64,000 bases of DNA from Trematomus loennbergii (Eukaryota > Chordata > Actinopteri > Perciformes > Nototheniidae), in the NCBI GenBank assembly GCA_012861695.1, contig JAAOOA010000033.1:14902434-14966433 (forward strand), written 5' to 3'. How positions within the stretch are numbered: position 1 is the first letter of the stretch; each line of letters starts with the position of its first letter. Of this stretch, positions 1 to 12,892 are shown in pieces. Below the pieces are notes generated by a model that saw nothing but the letters and a program-made list of their open reading frames with translations, made no database searches and had not been told where the DNA came from. Made by a program: the position numbers and the translations under genes.

Positions 1-1150
1 GGCAATTGTGTTGTGTTAGGGTACAATTAGGTTACACATTCAAAAATGGCAAAATGTTCTCCTTCACTTGACTGAAAGCAGGTAGATTCTTCTGATATTA
101 TATTGGTGTAATTAAACCAAACTTCCCTAAACGTCCACTCTGATCAACCAACAGCTAGAAAGAGGACAAACTCTGAAAGAAAACAATTCTTTCACATGGC
201 TGGGTGATTATGAGTAATTCAGATTTCCCATCAACCTCAAATGGGACTTCTGGATCCACTTAAAGAGAACGTAAGTTTTTACAAAAAGGACTTTGTTTTA
301 CAAGCCTGCACTGATGCCACATTCAGCCACTAAAAACAAACAATATGGACAATTAATAAACGTGGCATTTCTTCAGATGTAATACTACACTATCAAAAAA
401 GTGCTTCAGGTACGTTTGTGGATACAAAAAACAAGTTTGATGTAAACAAAGTTTGATCTACCAGAGCTCTGTAGAGGCAATGGGTATGGCTGTTTGAGCT
501 GTGAAATAAAAACACACAAAAAAACAGTATGTCAACAAAACAAAAACCCTTTTGAGGGGAAAAACAGTGATCATTAAAGTGCATCCCTGGATGTGTATCC
601 CCCCCCCTCACTTCCTTTCCCTCCCCATGCTGACCGCTCAAGTAGAGCCGATGAGAAAACCCGAAGGTAGACCTCAGACTCTGTAGGTCCTTTGGGCAGC
701 GGCCAAAGGACCTACAGAGGAGCAGTCTAAAAATCCAGTGGCAGTACTTTCAGGATGAACAAAAAAAACAGTTTTACACAATGGCCACAAATCAATTCTT
801 CCAGCTTGGCTTCAAGGTTTCTATTTCTTGGTAGTGTAGGATAATTGGAGGCTGTAGACAGATGAGAGGCTGTGACGGACACCTCTGACCGGATGTTAAA
901 CTCCAGGTGAACGGGGGCTCAGAGGAGTCATTGATAATGGCCGCCTCACGCCCTGATGCACACGAGTATGGACACAAATGGCCGGTTAGGGAAGTTTCTC
1001 GTACACTTCCTCATCTCCTCTCTTCATGCCCTCAGTTGTCCAGGATGGAAGATGTAGTGTGCAAGTGCACTTCTCTTTTATTTATTTTTATTTTAGTATA
1101 TAGGTGATAAGGTCCAGCATCATCATGGGCACATGTGGCGTCAGCGTCTC
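1..1150 (-). other. arhgap35 3' UTR / downstream sequence
   Basis: Sequence after the arhgap35 stop codon. Minus-strand AATAAA-type signals lie only about 60-75 bases past the stop (plus-strand TTTATT around 1078-1095). Mammalian p190A has a long 3' UTR, so the transcript may continue through this stretch and beyond the window edge. It contains the perfect hairpin at 679-719. No other gene is seen. Confidence 0.45.
679..719. repeat. Perfect 17-bp inverted repeat (hairpin), 7-nt loop
   Basis: The arm CTCTGTAGGTCCTTTGG at 679-695 is exactly reverse-complementary to 703-719, with a 7-base spacer. It lies about 430 bases past the arhgap35 stop and could fold in the arhgap35 3' UTR or in any transcript crossing it. 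Confidence 0.9.
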
Positions 1151-4100
1151 TCACAGCGTCTCTTGTTCGGCAGGGGAGTGGTGAGAGTGGGGTGCTGGTG
1201 GAGGGGAGGGAGCAGGGACTGCAGGGGAGACTGGGGGGTGGTGGGCGGAGACTGCTGCAGGGGGCTGAAGTGTGCGGCGTTGTGGGGCGGAGACGAGCGG
1301 TAACAAGAGTAGGCAGAGCTGAGGGTGGTGGTGGGGAGGCAGGAGGCCCGCGAGGCCCGTGGGGGAATCGAGGAGGGGCTGGTTGTAGAAGAAGAATGTA
1401 CACTGGTGGATGAAGCTCTCGATGATTGTCTGGTAGGTGCGCGTGGCCGTCAGGGCGTCCATAGTGGTGAAGTCCGGCCGCATGAGGGTGGGCCAGAAGC
1501 AGATGGACAAGTTCTCGCTGGTCATCAAGTTCAGCCGGTGCAGCTGACTCACCCTGAGGAGAAAAACAAACACACCACAAATTACTCATCATATGCTGAA
1601 AAAAACAAATGGGAGTCTTCCACAAGAAAACAAATCCATCACAGTGACTTAAACAGTGGTCTTACTTGTGCAAGTGGCTCACTACATATTTGAACACATC
1701 ATAATTCTCCCTGGGGAACCTCCTCAGGACATCCTTCATGGTGTAGAGCCTCTGTTCTCGGTCATTGATTTCTGCACACACACACACAGAGAGAAGCTAC
1801 CATTAATACTCATCGTTGCCCACAGCCATTTGAATCAGGGTTTCCGCTAGGATTTTTTCTTGCCGGTCAAATGTCCGGAAAGAATTAATTTTACCGGTCA
1901 AATTCTAAACTTACCGGTCATGTTTCAATAATAATAATAAGAAGAATTGTGTAGTTTCCGTTAGCAGGTAATTACTGGACTATTACATTACATTACATTA
2001 CATTACATGTTAGACGCTTTTATCCAAAGCGACTTACATACTCAGTACTGTGGCAATCCCCACAGGAGCAATTTGGGGTGAAGTGTCTTGCCCAGGGACA
2101 CAACGACATGCTGACTGCAGTGGGGTTTGAACCTGTGCTCCCCTTATCCCAACACCAAGGCTCTATCCACTGCGCCACACGCCTCCCTGTGTGACTATGA
2201 CCGGATATGCTGATGTTTAAAACTCAGTTAATGGGGCTCATTTTTATATTGCTTCAGTTTATAATCGCAACAGATCGAAAAGTTCAGATTCATTTTTCAA
2301 TAAATGATGCGCTTCCACAAACAACAACATTATTACATTCAAACAAACTACTTTTAGTAGATAAAGTACATTATTCAAAAGTTTACATTAACTTTGAATA
2401 ATAACACGGGAGAAACGGATCCTCTCTTTTCCCCTCTCCCTCCCTCTCTCTCCTGACAGCCCGTCTGTATCTCATGCAGCTCGCTAAACAGTGGGCGGGG
2501 CTTCAGGTGATCATGCAGAGCTGCGTGTCTCCGGCAGACTCAGCAGCTGATCTGATCTCTCTCTCGCGTCCGGTTATACTTCACTCGCGTTTATGTCCAT
2601 ATCGATCAGATCCAGCTCTCCTGGTCGGCCTTTATAGAGAGCACCGATCAAACTATTAAGAGTGAATATCGGCCGATAATAACCGGCGGCCGATCGATCG
2701 GAGCATCCCTAATTATTACCGGACATTTTGACCGATAAAAACCGGTAATTACCGGCTGACGGAAACCCTGATTTGAATGTCTCCGTACTACCATGAAAAT
2801 GATTCTTGTGAACACTAAGGCAGAGCAAAACAGATCTGCAAAAACCTTCCCAGCACCCTCCCCTCCCTCTTAAAGAAATAATCATTTTTTATGTTCTTGT
2901 GAAGACCCTCCCTGCCCAGCAGTGTTTGCTTACTGTAAGCCTCCAGTAGTCCACCTGCAGAGGACAAGGCACCAGGGGTCAGGCAGCTCAGAGAAGAAGC
3001 TTTTGAGGCCTCCAGCCACAGTGTTTATGGCGTAGTCTTTTCTCCACCAGGTCCAATCCGTGGTCTATACGACGAAAAGAGCGTTAGAAGGATCATAGGA
3101 AATAAGCAGTAGCTGCCATCAGGAGCAAACATTCAGCTGCATGTCACTTTCCTTTAGTAACTCTCTGTTTATGTTTGGATTTGACATGTAATTATGTGTC
3201 TGCCTAACAAGTCTGATGATGGGCTCACCCTGTTCAAACTGCCTCTGCATGCCTTCCATCTCTGACTTGTTGCCGCTTACTCGGTACAACCCCTCTGTAT
3301 TCAGGCCTGAGGAAAGAGAGTGCAGCAGAGAAAAAAACAAGGGAGACGTGGGGGGGGGGGGGGGGGGGGGTGGGCACAGTGGGAAACAAGCACAAACACT
3401 TCATTAGCCCCCTTGGAAACACATATGACGAAACAAAGGGTACTAGCAGTGCTGAATAAATCAATGTATTACTTTCACATAAGATTGTGGTCAACGATAA
3501 TCATTATAAGGTATCTAATCAACAACATTAGAATTATACGCTCAGTAAAGAAATACAATTCATAAATGTCCCTTCTTAAATCTGATTTTGCACACATCAC
3601 ATGCAGAGCAGCAGCACGTGTAAAAGACAACGCACCTGTGGTCTCAATGTAGCGGACACACTTCTCGATGAGAGAGTGGGATGGGTCTGTCTGGGAAACC
3701 ACATTCACTAGAGGGACCCCAAAGTAAGTGCTCTCCGGGGGCTTGGGAATTGCTGGACGGGGCTTTGTTCTTGTTTTCTGCAGAAAAAAGAAAGACAGAG
3801 CACTCCATTAGAGTCTCGAACACGGATAATTATCTTGTTTCTAAGTGGCACTTGTTGAATTCAGTCACAAACGTTATGTGTGGACCCTAAACATGCTCAC
3901 TTAACAGTGACCCCCCACACATTTCATACCATCTGTAAACCTGCTATCATCATACCTATAGAACAACATTTAAGAAAAACAGTTTAAAAATAAGTAATGC
4001 ATTCATTTCTGTTAATGCACATAAAATTACAATTAGCTATTTTTTTTTGAAGGATTAAAAGAGAAAAGTTGGCTTAATACACACCTTGGCTGTTCGTCGC

Positions 4101-7100
4101 AGGCTCTTTAGAATGTTCCTCTTTTTTGGGTCTTCAGTCTCCTCGGTCAGAGTTTCGCTTTTCAGGGTCCCGAAATCATCCTCCTTGGTCTTTGGAAGAG
4201 CTCCTATCTCATCGTCGCTGCCTATGAAGCTTGTGCGGAAGCTGCTGAACTTGCCGAGCCTCTTGGAGCGGTCGCGGTAAAGACGAGGCTTCACCCCCCG
4301 CTGCCGAGAACTTCCTCCTTCGCTCCAGGGAGCTGCTGTCGGCCTCGCTGTCGGAGCCGTTTCCGTTGGAGTGCATCCTATTAGAGTTGCGGATGGTGAT
4401 GATTTTGCCTTGCGTGCTGTCGTGTGGCACCGAGTAGATTATCTCTTCATTGCTGGGGCGGGGTTTTGAAACGGCGTCGATGGGTTCGGCGTAGTCTGAG
4501 GGATCGTAGCCCACATCGCCACCAGGAACCCAGGTAACCGCAGAGGTGAGGAGCGACGGTGACCCATTGTATCCATATACGGGTTACGGCTCACTTTCCG
4601 GAAGTCAAAGGTGACGCCTGGTTTAACTCTTACTTGTGGGGTATTTTGTTGTTGAGTTTGTTCTCAAAGTCTCTGATTTCAGAGATGACGGAGATGTCAC
4701 TGGAATCTAGGTCAGGCAGGTTGAAGCCCCCACCATGAGAAGTGAGTGTGCCATCGTAGTATGGCGGGGAAGGCTCTACGTCGTCCTCTGAATCCAGGAA
4801 CATGGTGACGGGACTGGGAGAACTGCAGCGTGGGGAGTATACGTTTTCATTGGTGCATGCTTCAGCCACATTATCGTACATGTGCGTTGCCTCCACGATG
4901 TTGCGTTTCTCTACCACCTCCATCAGAAAAGAATGGAACATTTCTATCCTATGCAGACCTCCCACAACCCCCCCGGATCCACAAACCACACTATTGAAGC
5001 GACCCTCGATCTCATGTGCTAGCTCCTCGCCCTGCATCTGCTGCTCACAGGCGTAGTCGCTGTCAGTGAGCTCTGCCTGGCTATCTCCCACTGCCAGCAG
5101 CTGAACCGGGATGATGTCCTGAACTTCACACAGGAATGCACAAAGCGTCTCCAGGGAGGCTTTTCGGAGACCGAGTACACAGCAATGTAGCCGTGCACTA
5201 ACCTGCTCTTGCGCAAAGTGAAGGAGGCGTGGTATGAGAGCAGAGAGAGCTCTATCGCCAGCTTGTGTCCGCCAACTGTCTGCTCCAACAGCACAGAGGT
5301 GCCACAATTAGACATGGGCCTGCAGTGCTGATGCATCAGAAAAGGGGATAGGAGCTGCTCAACGTCATAGTTGTCCCCACACATTAGGCACATGACAATT
5401 CGAAGGTCTGCCTCTTGCGCTGGCTGGTGAGGGGAGTCTCTGAGCCCTGAGGCTCAGGGAGGAGGGCGGGGAGCTGCTACTAAAGGATGGGCTCCTCCTA
5501 ATATCCAGGAGGCCCCTCAGCACCTGGTTGATTTGAGACTCATTGACGTTATGGCCATAGCCCACACCTGGGGAGGCAGGGTCTAAAAAGCTACACTGCA
5601 ACCTCCTTGCAGTCTGCTGTCCCTGTGTTATTAGGTGTAAGGCAGTTTCTCCACCAATTTCCACATATGATCCTACACCTCTTTTAGTGACTAAGAGCAG
5701 TGAGGTTGGCAACTGCGCTAGCTGGCTGTCTCTTCGTCCTAGAGTTGATTCCCTAAGTCTCTCAAGACTTTCAATCACATAGGAGAGGGACTCTTTGAGT
5801 TGTACAGACACAGACATCCGTGAGGGGTGAAAGTGGGGGTGTTGAATGAATTTACTGGAAGACGTACATTTCCCTCAATCGGCCGCAGCGTCAGTTCATA
5901 CATCTTCCCATCCAACACGTACCAGTCATCATTTGTGCAGAGAGCTCTAATCTCATTGGCAAATTCTCTTGCCAGTCCATCCTTCCCTAGTATGACAAGG
6001 TTGATTCTATCAGCTTTGGTGTCCCCAAAGTGAGCTTTCACATCGAAAAAGGGGTAACACGTGGGGAAACGTGAAACTAAAAGTTGTTCAATCTTAAAGT
6101 CTCCGCAGTGAGGACTGCTAGGGCAGGTCTCCTTTGTAGGATGATAGACGAAGTGGATATGCTTCAACACCAGAGCATCTCTTTCAGCTGGAAGTTTTTG
6201 AAGCGCCTTGAACCTCTGTTCTTCACCCAAAACCTCCTGAATTGCCCCCATCTTCTCCTTGCTTGGCTTGGCATCCACCTCAAGCTCGTAAAAAAGCTCA
6301 GAGTACTCCAGTAGGAGCTCTTGGAAGTCTTCTTTAGCACGGTCAATGATTTCCTTTTGATGGCGGTTGTACAGGTCCAAGTACTCTGTCTCCTCGAGCC
6401 ACTGGTAGAACTCTTCATTCATGATAAAGCTGCGGGCCTCCTCCCACGGCCTACCAGGTGTGACAAAGGGAGAGGAAGACAACTTTTGTTTGAACTGCAG
6501 CCTCATCTCTGCCCGCCTGCACTCATTACGCAGATGTTCAAGGTGGGCATTAAATAGGTCCTCTGCTTCACCTGTCTCCAGTAGGTCTGAAGGGATTCTC
6601 TCATCTTCCATGTTGTCGATGTGAGATGTATCCTCCCATGGTGAGTCCTCCAGAACAACAAACCAATGGGCAAAGTGCTGCTTGGATTCGAGGACCTTCT
6701 GTACCCCAGACCAGCTCAGCTGATCTATCTCATCTAGGTCAGGCACTAAAGAACTAAGTGCTAAAGGAAGAGTGCTTAAGTATATTTTGCGACGCCTCTC
6801 AATGTGCTCCTGTTTCAGACGGTAGACATGCTGTTGGAAAAGCTTCTTGCACTTAGCTGTTCCCTCCAAGAAGACATATTCTTTGAACTCTGGAGAGGTG
6901 TTCATGCGACGACTGGTGTTTAACCAGGTTTCATTATGATTCTTGACTATGCGGTTGATAAGCCATTCATAGCGATCCTTTGCAGAAGCTATCTGCTGAC
7001 TCTGGAGCTTTAGGGCTTCAAAGTAAGGTATGATCTTGGGTTTACCCCTGCCCTTATCAATAAGCTGAACCAACGTGAGGAAGGCAAGGTCCACATTTAT

Positions 7101-7796
7101 ATTTGAGCGTGCAGATGTCTCAACTACTGGTAGACTCTTTTTTGTAATACCAAAGGTATGTGCATCTTTGATGTAACGTTCAACTCCTTCATCACATTTG
7201 GTGAGGACCAGCACAATGGGCTTCTTAGTCTTGCTAATATGACCATACAAATTTGTGACAAATTTCAGCTGGTCATCAAAGTTGCGGTTCATGCCCCGGC
7301 TGACATCAACACAAAGTAGGAAGCCATCCACCTGCAGCTTTCCCTCAGGCATTTGTTTTTGCTCGAAGTCTTGCTCCAGGCCCAGCTGATCTGTACAGAA
7401 GTACATGAGCTTCTCTGCTGAAGACAGCTTGGTTCCTGCTGCCCGTTTGATATAGGGCTGCATAGCAGTGCTACGATGTGGCTGAAATGTCTGGTCATCA
7501 ATGAATTCAGTTTGCTCAACGACGTGCATCCTGCACTCAGGCCCCTCTTCGAAAACCCGGGATACCTCGCCCCAAAACAAAAAGTGATCATTGTTAACCA
7601 CTCGACCCCCAAAGTCACTGGTGCTCAACACTGATGTGTGGTCCAGGTAGAAGTCATCAGCGCTTGGCCGCACATACCTATTACAAAAGCAGGATTTGCC
7701 AACCCCACATTGCCCTTTCTCTTTCTCAGTTCCTGACAAACCCACCACAATGAGGTTGTAAATGGGTGCCCGGGCATCTTGCTTTTTTGCCATCAT
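1151..7796 (-). CDS. arhgap35: p190A Rho GTPase-activating protein (ARHGAP35)
   Basis: Six coding exons on the minus strand: 7796-4085, 3777-3636, 3306-3229, 3064-2934, 1771-1666 and 1553-1151, all with GT-AG borders. The product turns off Rho by stimulating GTP hydrolysis, linking adhesion and Src signalling to actin. Start chosen at the MMAKKQ methionine pair, where the p190 family begins; a frame nine residues longer is open upstream. Visible in order: N-terminal GTPase-like domain with P-loop GQCGVGKS (residues 28-35), FF-repeat region, pseudo-GTPase region, tyrosine motifs DYAEPID and IYSVPHDST (the p120RasGAP docking sites of p190A), RhoGAP domain with [12 protein letters not shown] carrying the arginine finger, and a Pro-rich tail. 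The IYSVPHDST motif and an ...ETL C-terminus favour ARHGAP35 over ARHGAP5. The reading frame is broken by one-base indels near 5793, 5445, 5180, 4636, 4578, 4295, 3039, 2976 and 2950. Corrected length is about 1524 residues (human about 1499). Confidence 0.93.
1836..2770. mobile_element. Non-autonomous hAT-like DNA transposon with 8-bp TSD
   Basis: The element begins CAGGGTTTCCG and ends CGGAAACCCTG, an 11-bp perfect terminal inverted repeat, and is flanked on both sides by the exact 8-bp duplication ATTTGAAT (1828-1835 and 2771-2778). An 8-bp duplication with CAG-type ends is typical of hAT elements. Sub-terminal CCGGTCAAA-type motifs also recur in inverted orientation. There is no transposase frame. 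It sits in the intron between arhgap35 coding exons 4 and 5 and holds a nested SINE at 1983-2187. Confidence 0.82.
1983..2187 (-). mobile_element. tRNA-derived SINE (V-SINE-like), nested in the hAT-like element
   Basis: Read on the minus strand it has a pol III A-box-like TGGCGCAGTGG, a B-box GGTTCAAACCC, a middle part with CCCTGGGCAAGACACTTCAC, and the fish SINE tail GTCGCTTTGGATAAAAGCG, ending in short TGTAA repeats. The middle and tail resemble V-SINE families of fishes; the family name comes from memory of the motif, not a search. Confidence 0.7.
3350..3371. repeat. Poly-G tract (about 20 bases)
   Basis: A nearly pure G run on the plus strand, so poly-C in the arhgap35 transcript, about 45 bases upstream of the coding exon 3 acceptor. 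Long G/C homopolymers are error-prone, so the exact length is uncertain. Confidence 0.85.
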
Positions 7797-7986
7797 AGCC
7801 TGCTGACTCTCATCCTGCCACAAACAGGCACTGTATAAAGGAGTTCACTTCAATGTTTGTCCATAAAATTGCTGATCCACAGAGGAGATCAGATTTCACT
7901 TTCTTCTGCTGGTCTTCAACTTTAAACAAGGGCCATGCAGTGATATGAGCAGATGGTTCTTTTATTCACTCCTGTGACATCAGATC
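7797..7986 (-). other. arhgap35: 5' UTR part of arhgap35 first coding exon
   Basis: Upstream of the start methionine, the minus strand runs back to a good acceptor (long pyrimidine tract ending in tttacag) at 7987. The large coding exon is therefore not the first exon, and about 190 bases of 5' leader precede the start codon. Confidence 0.6.
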
Positions 7987-10399
7987 CTGTAAAAAAACAG
8001 AAATAAAAAAAGAATCAGACAAACTGGGTTATGAACAGAACAACATTTTGAATTGAAATGGGTAAAAAGGTCAGACCCTAAACCTTAGGACTATGGTAAA
8101 ATAAAAACATAATGTTAAAACATGCTTTATTCATGTGATAATGGTCTTTGCAATTTTGTATTATGTTACTTACAGTATTTTTATACCGTGATATATTCCA
8201 CATAACCATTGCAAAATGTCAACTTGCATAAGGTCTTTTCCCTTCACAGTAATCGAGTTTAACCTATATCTGAGAATGATAAGACCATTTTATTGTATTT
8301 TGTGCCCATTTCCTTTGTATACCAAAATATATTGAAGGAGTGGACCTTGTCAGTGGTGATTGTAAGGCAGAATGTTTAAGGGGAACTAATGCTGGTTCAA
8401 CGTTTTACTGCGCTCTGAGAATTGTCCATGATCACAACTATGGCCTTGAATGTGTTCAATTTAAACATTTCAATATATTTCCAATAAGGGGTCGCACTAT
8501 AACATCAAGTAAACTCAATTCCAAATGGGGAAACACACAGATTTTTCCAAATGTCATTACATTTTTAGGCTGATTTGTTGCTGATTGTGACTGACTAACA
8601 ACTTTTATTATCAAATTAGAATTAATCTGATGAATATTTAGTCCAATTATGTAGTATAACATATAACAAACAAATCACATCATATTCCCCCTGAGATGCA
8701 AAAGACAAACTTATTATGTCTCACCAACAGTCCAAATTCTCCAAGTACTTTATTTAATATCATAGAAAACTAAAATAAATATGTCATTACACACATGTCA
8801 GACATAGCCTTATCAAGGTGTATCCATGCAAAAGATCACTCATTAATCCTACCAAAAAACATATTGGGAGTGGTGCTCTTTAAATGACAATGTCAGCTGA
8901 TCAGTGAGTGGGGTGACAGCATGAAAATGAATATGATGTAGAGTCCTCAGTCTGTCAACCTAACTGAAACAGCAGCCATCAGCCCAATCTCCACAGACAA
9001 ATCGGTGACTGAATAAAGAACTTATTAAAAATTACTGCCAAAGACACTGAATTTGCTCAACCCATTAGGACACTTAATGCTAATAGACCAACTTCTATTA
9101 TCATAGCATTGATAAATGCCTCCATCATAATAGCACTGATGCATTTCTGATGTGCTCACAATTTCAATAGAAGGCAAACATGACATATTGCAGAATTTCA
9201 CTTTTGTCTGACTTGATTCACTGGAGTGAAACATCATGACAAATGAAAATATGAGGAAATGAACAACATGTAACATGAGGTGTCCACACATTAGGAACTA
9301 ACAGCTCCGGCAGGGTCAAAAGCAACCATGGGCAGTCCACACCGCTCAGCTGAGCTAGGCCGGATACCAAAATGCAGACAAGTTCTTTACGAAGAAAAAC
9401 AACCACACTGATCAGTCTATCGGAAATAAAAACACAGTTTACTAAAAGCACACATTAAACCAATCCCATTTACATAACCAACTTACTTAGATAAGATCTA
9501 GTAACGTTATATTTTTTGCGAAGGATTACCAGTTAACATGGGCTTTAGGGTGCACACAGAGGGGCTGACCACGCCAGGCCTGTCTACATAATGAAATTGC
9601 AGAGCCGAAATTTGGGATAGCCTACCTTCTCCACACCGACAATGTTTAAAGGGAATTTATTTACCCTGCTGGCTGCAGGGTGCAGCCCTCGACAGCTTCT
9701 GGAGGAAATAGCCGATAAAGAATAGCATAGAGAGTAGGGTACATACCATCGCATTTCTCCCTTTCTCCTCCTGCATCTGTCAGGCCAGCCCTTGCCGCAG
9801 CCCTCGCCGCCTGATGTGCATAAGCATAAAGCCGCAGAATACACTATGGGTCCTCTCAATTCACATATAATACTGATAAAACTAAAACTTGTGCGATGGC
9901 GTACTTAGATTTAAATATCCATTACCCATGCCTGGATCCTCTTGACCAGCATCACTCTTAGCGTTGCAATTAAACACGGGGAATGAAGAAATAAATATCT
10001 CGAATGCTAAAACAATCCGATTTGTTCTTGCAATGGGGTTTCCTGTAGAGAAATCCAGGCGTATAAAAATCTGCTTAGCCGTCTTCCTCTCGGTTCACCA
10101 CGTTGCTTTTTCAATAATTATTCTGTCCATTGTTGTTCCCACATAATGCTGGGCCGGCCGCGCACACGAGACAACGGTGAGTTTGTTGCAATCGCCGTGG
10201 TGTATTGTCTCAAATAATGTTTCTACTGCAACAGAAACTGTTCATGTCCTGGTCAATTCATGGGCAGATTGCGTGTGTGAAAGTGCTATTTCTGCCAGCT
10301 TTCCGATAATGGCGGCGGCCCTCCTCCCCGGACCTAGTTCTCCTCTTCTTTTCTTTAGGAAAAGGGAGCTGTGGAGAGAAGAGCAGCGGAGAGACTCAC
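7987..10399 (-). other. Putative arhgap35 5' intron; AT-rich
   Basis: AT-rich sequence between the acceptor at 7987 and a good minus-strand donor at about 10400. I see no conserved coding exon or clear repeat; the open frames in it are short and match no family I know. Confidence 0.4.
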
Positions 10400-10560
10400 C
10401 CAGCGGCGCCCTCACACAACTGCAGCAGGTCTCTGCTCTATGCGGGGCTCGTTACTCCAAAGTAATCTATTTCTCACAATTCAGACTGTATTTATAAAGT
10501 ATTACCACCGCACTTAATGTTCCGTAATTGTTACTGACTGTCACATGCATACCCGTAGAA
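10150..10560 (-). promoter_or_regulatory. arhgap35: CpG-rich candidate promoter and noncoding first exon of arhgap35
   Basis: A local GC/CpG-rich island in AT-rich surroundings, with GGCCGGCCGCGC near 10152 and GGCGGCGGCC near 10310. On the minus strand a strong donor (CGCTGG then gtgagtctc) ends a possible leader exon at 10400, pairing well with the acceptor at 7987. No TATA box. The transcription start itself cannot be read from sequence. Confidence 0.45.
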
Positions 10561-12865
10561 AGTAGCCTACGTGTTTCAGGGCTACATTAGTACAGTTGTA
10601 TGGGGTTAAAAAACCAAATTAAAGTAGGGATTTATGTGACATAACGTTAGCGTTACCAATGTAATGATAACTTACGTAGCTAACGTACTAGATATGTTGC
10701 AGTAACTAATTTACAAGTTTTGTATTGGTTTTATCGTAAACTAATGTTATTGTAACATTACTCCACAGAATGTTAAAAATTCAATTGAATATATTTTTTT
10801 TAATTGTTAAAAAAGACTGCATTGCTGTCAACAACGGTTTAAAGAGGTAAGGAACGTTGGCCTTTTTGTATGCTAACAAGCAAGCATACCATTACACGAA
10901 ACACAGTCAGGCTAGCAAAGTTGGTTGATATGTGTCAAACGATAATGTTTATTCAAACGTATTTAAGACCAAACAGAAACACGTTTAAGCTTTAAGCTTT
11001 GGAACAGCACTTTTTTTTTAATACTGACAATCATCAAAAAAATGGATGGTGTAGCCTAGACTCCAGCACTAGCTTTAGCTTAGATGTAGATAAACAATAC
11101 AAATAATTCATTTTGAGTAGTGAAAATGCTTAAAACACAACATGATATCATATTACAGATATTAACAAATACATTCCGTAAACAGACAAACAGTTTAGGG
11201 GGGAAATATAAATAGGCCTAATAAGTAATAATAAACTAATTAAATGGAAATGAGACTGAAGCAGCATGCACAGGGACCATGACAGTCCAGGCGTTATAGA
11301 TACAGCAAAATAATACAATACAATATATGCAAAAGCCCCTGACAGACTGATGTAATAAATGCAACCATGAGTAGTCTAATTGTACTCATAAGTTTGCCTG
11401 TGTAATATCACAGTACACTACCATTCAGCACCTCCACCTTTAACAGAGGCTGTCATCAGCATCATATCTGATTACTTTTTGATTAAATTTAGCGTTGCTG
11501 CCTCCTAGCGGATTTATGGGCTATAAACTGCATGAAATGTTTTATCACCCTTTGCAGTGAAGGCTTAATGCGGTCTCATTTACTTTCTATGAAGTTTTGT
11601 TTTGTGCGTTTTTTGTGTTGTAATTCTATCCATCTGGATTGAGCGGTTCAGTATTCAGAGTGCATTTGGTCCAGGCTGCTGGGAAAAGAAAAACAGACAG
11701 GCAATGGAGTGTGTGGCCAATAATACCACCAGACTGCTACTGGAGAAGGATATGGGAGAAAGTGTTAGCTGCACTTCAATAAGGATGTTCGTGCACTCTG
11801 ACGATTAAGGAGCACCAGGTAGGCTTATTTGTATGTGTTTATGGTATATTACAGATATGCATGTGCATTATATTACTACATATGTCATGTGTGTACAGTA
11901 TGCATGTGAATATTTTTAGGATGTGCAAGATGCATGCTATTGTAGAATAAGTATTGAGATGATTGACAATAATTGATATAGCCTATTGTGAAAAAAATAC
12001 TATTACGGGAAAATCCTGCATACAGTTAGTCAGTGTGAAATTTCATCTGTGAGACAAGATGAAAAGTTTAGCAGTCATCAAACTCATGAGGAATTCATTC
12101 TGGGCTCCAAATGTAATAGCAATCCACCCCTTTCACAAAATATAGAGGCATAGGATTAATTTCAGTGTCATGAATATTACTACCACTAGGCAGAGCCCTA
12201 AGCCTTTCTATAATTCAGAACAACATGAGGAGTTAGTGATAAACTCATGCTTGCTCATCTGAGTGATCATGCAGAGGAAGTGTCACTATTGCCCTTAAAC
12301 ATCTTCCTCATTGTGTGTTTACTATTATTATTATTTTTGTTATTAATGGAAAACATATAGATATCATTCCTAAGTAGATATTTGTTCCCCATTTGTTTTT
12401 GTTTCTAAATTCCTGCAACATTTAAAAGTATTTCCACAGCTTGTAGATTCAACAGGTTTTGTTTTACATCTTGATCAATTTAGTAGCCCTTGTGGTGTAA
12501 CAGGGATCTGGGGGATGAGAGGCTGCAGAGGTGAGAACTGGGTCAGCAGATGGGTGCTGAGCGAGGGCAGTGCAGATGGACGATAGGTGACACTAAAAGG
12601 CGTCTCTTCCAAGGACATGCCAGAAAGTAAGAAGAGTTAGGTTAAGTTACCCAAATAAGGTTTGAATTGCTCTTTATTTTCAAGTTATCTTCCAAATAGT
12701 TCTACACTGAATCATAAATAATGCAACATAACAAGTCAACGAAAGGAAAGAAGAGATACATTTGATGATGTAAATGCTAGCATGAGGAGATTCAGATTAG
12801 CACTATATGTGTGCCTTTTTAATCTGATATCCACTATCTCATTTATTCATATACGTTGTCTATGA

Positions 12866-12892
12866 GTGTGTGAGAGAGAGAGAGAGAGAGAG
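12866..12892. repeat. (AG)n microsatellite
   Basis: About twelve consecutive AG units following a TGTGTG stretch. Confidence 0.9.

Noticed and set aside
1135..1413. Plus-strand Gly/Arg-rich open frame
   Set aside because: It is the complement of the arhgap35 Pro-rich tail exon.
1983..2187. A real tRNA gene on the minus strand
   Set aside because: A and B boxes are present, but the sequence continues into a SINE body and tail and lacks a proper clover-leaf acceptor stem.
5775..7823. arhgap35 as a truncated 682-residue protein
   Set aside because: The conserved frame resumes immediately after a one-base loss near 5793, so the stop comes from the indel.
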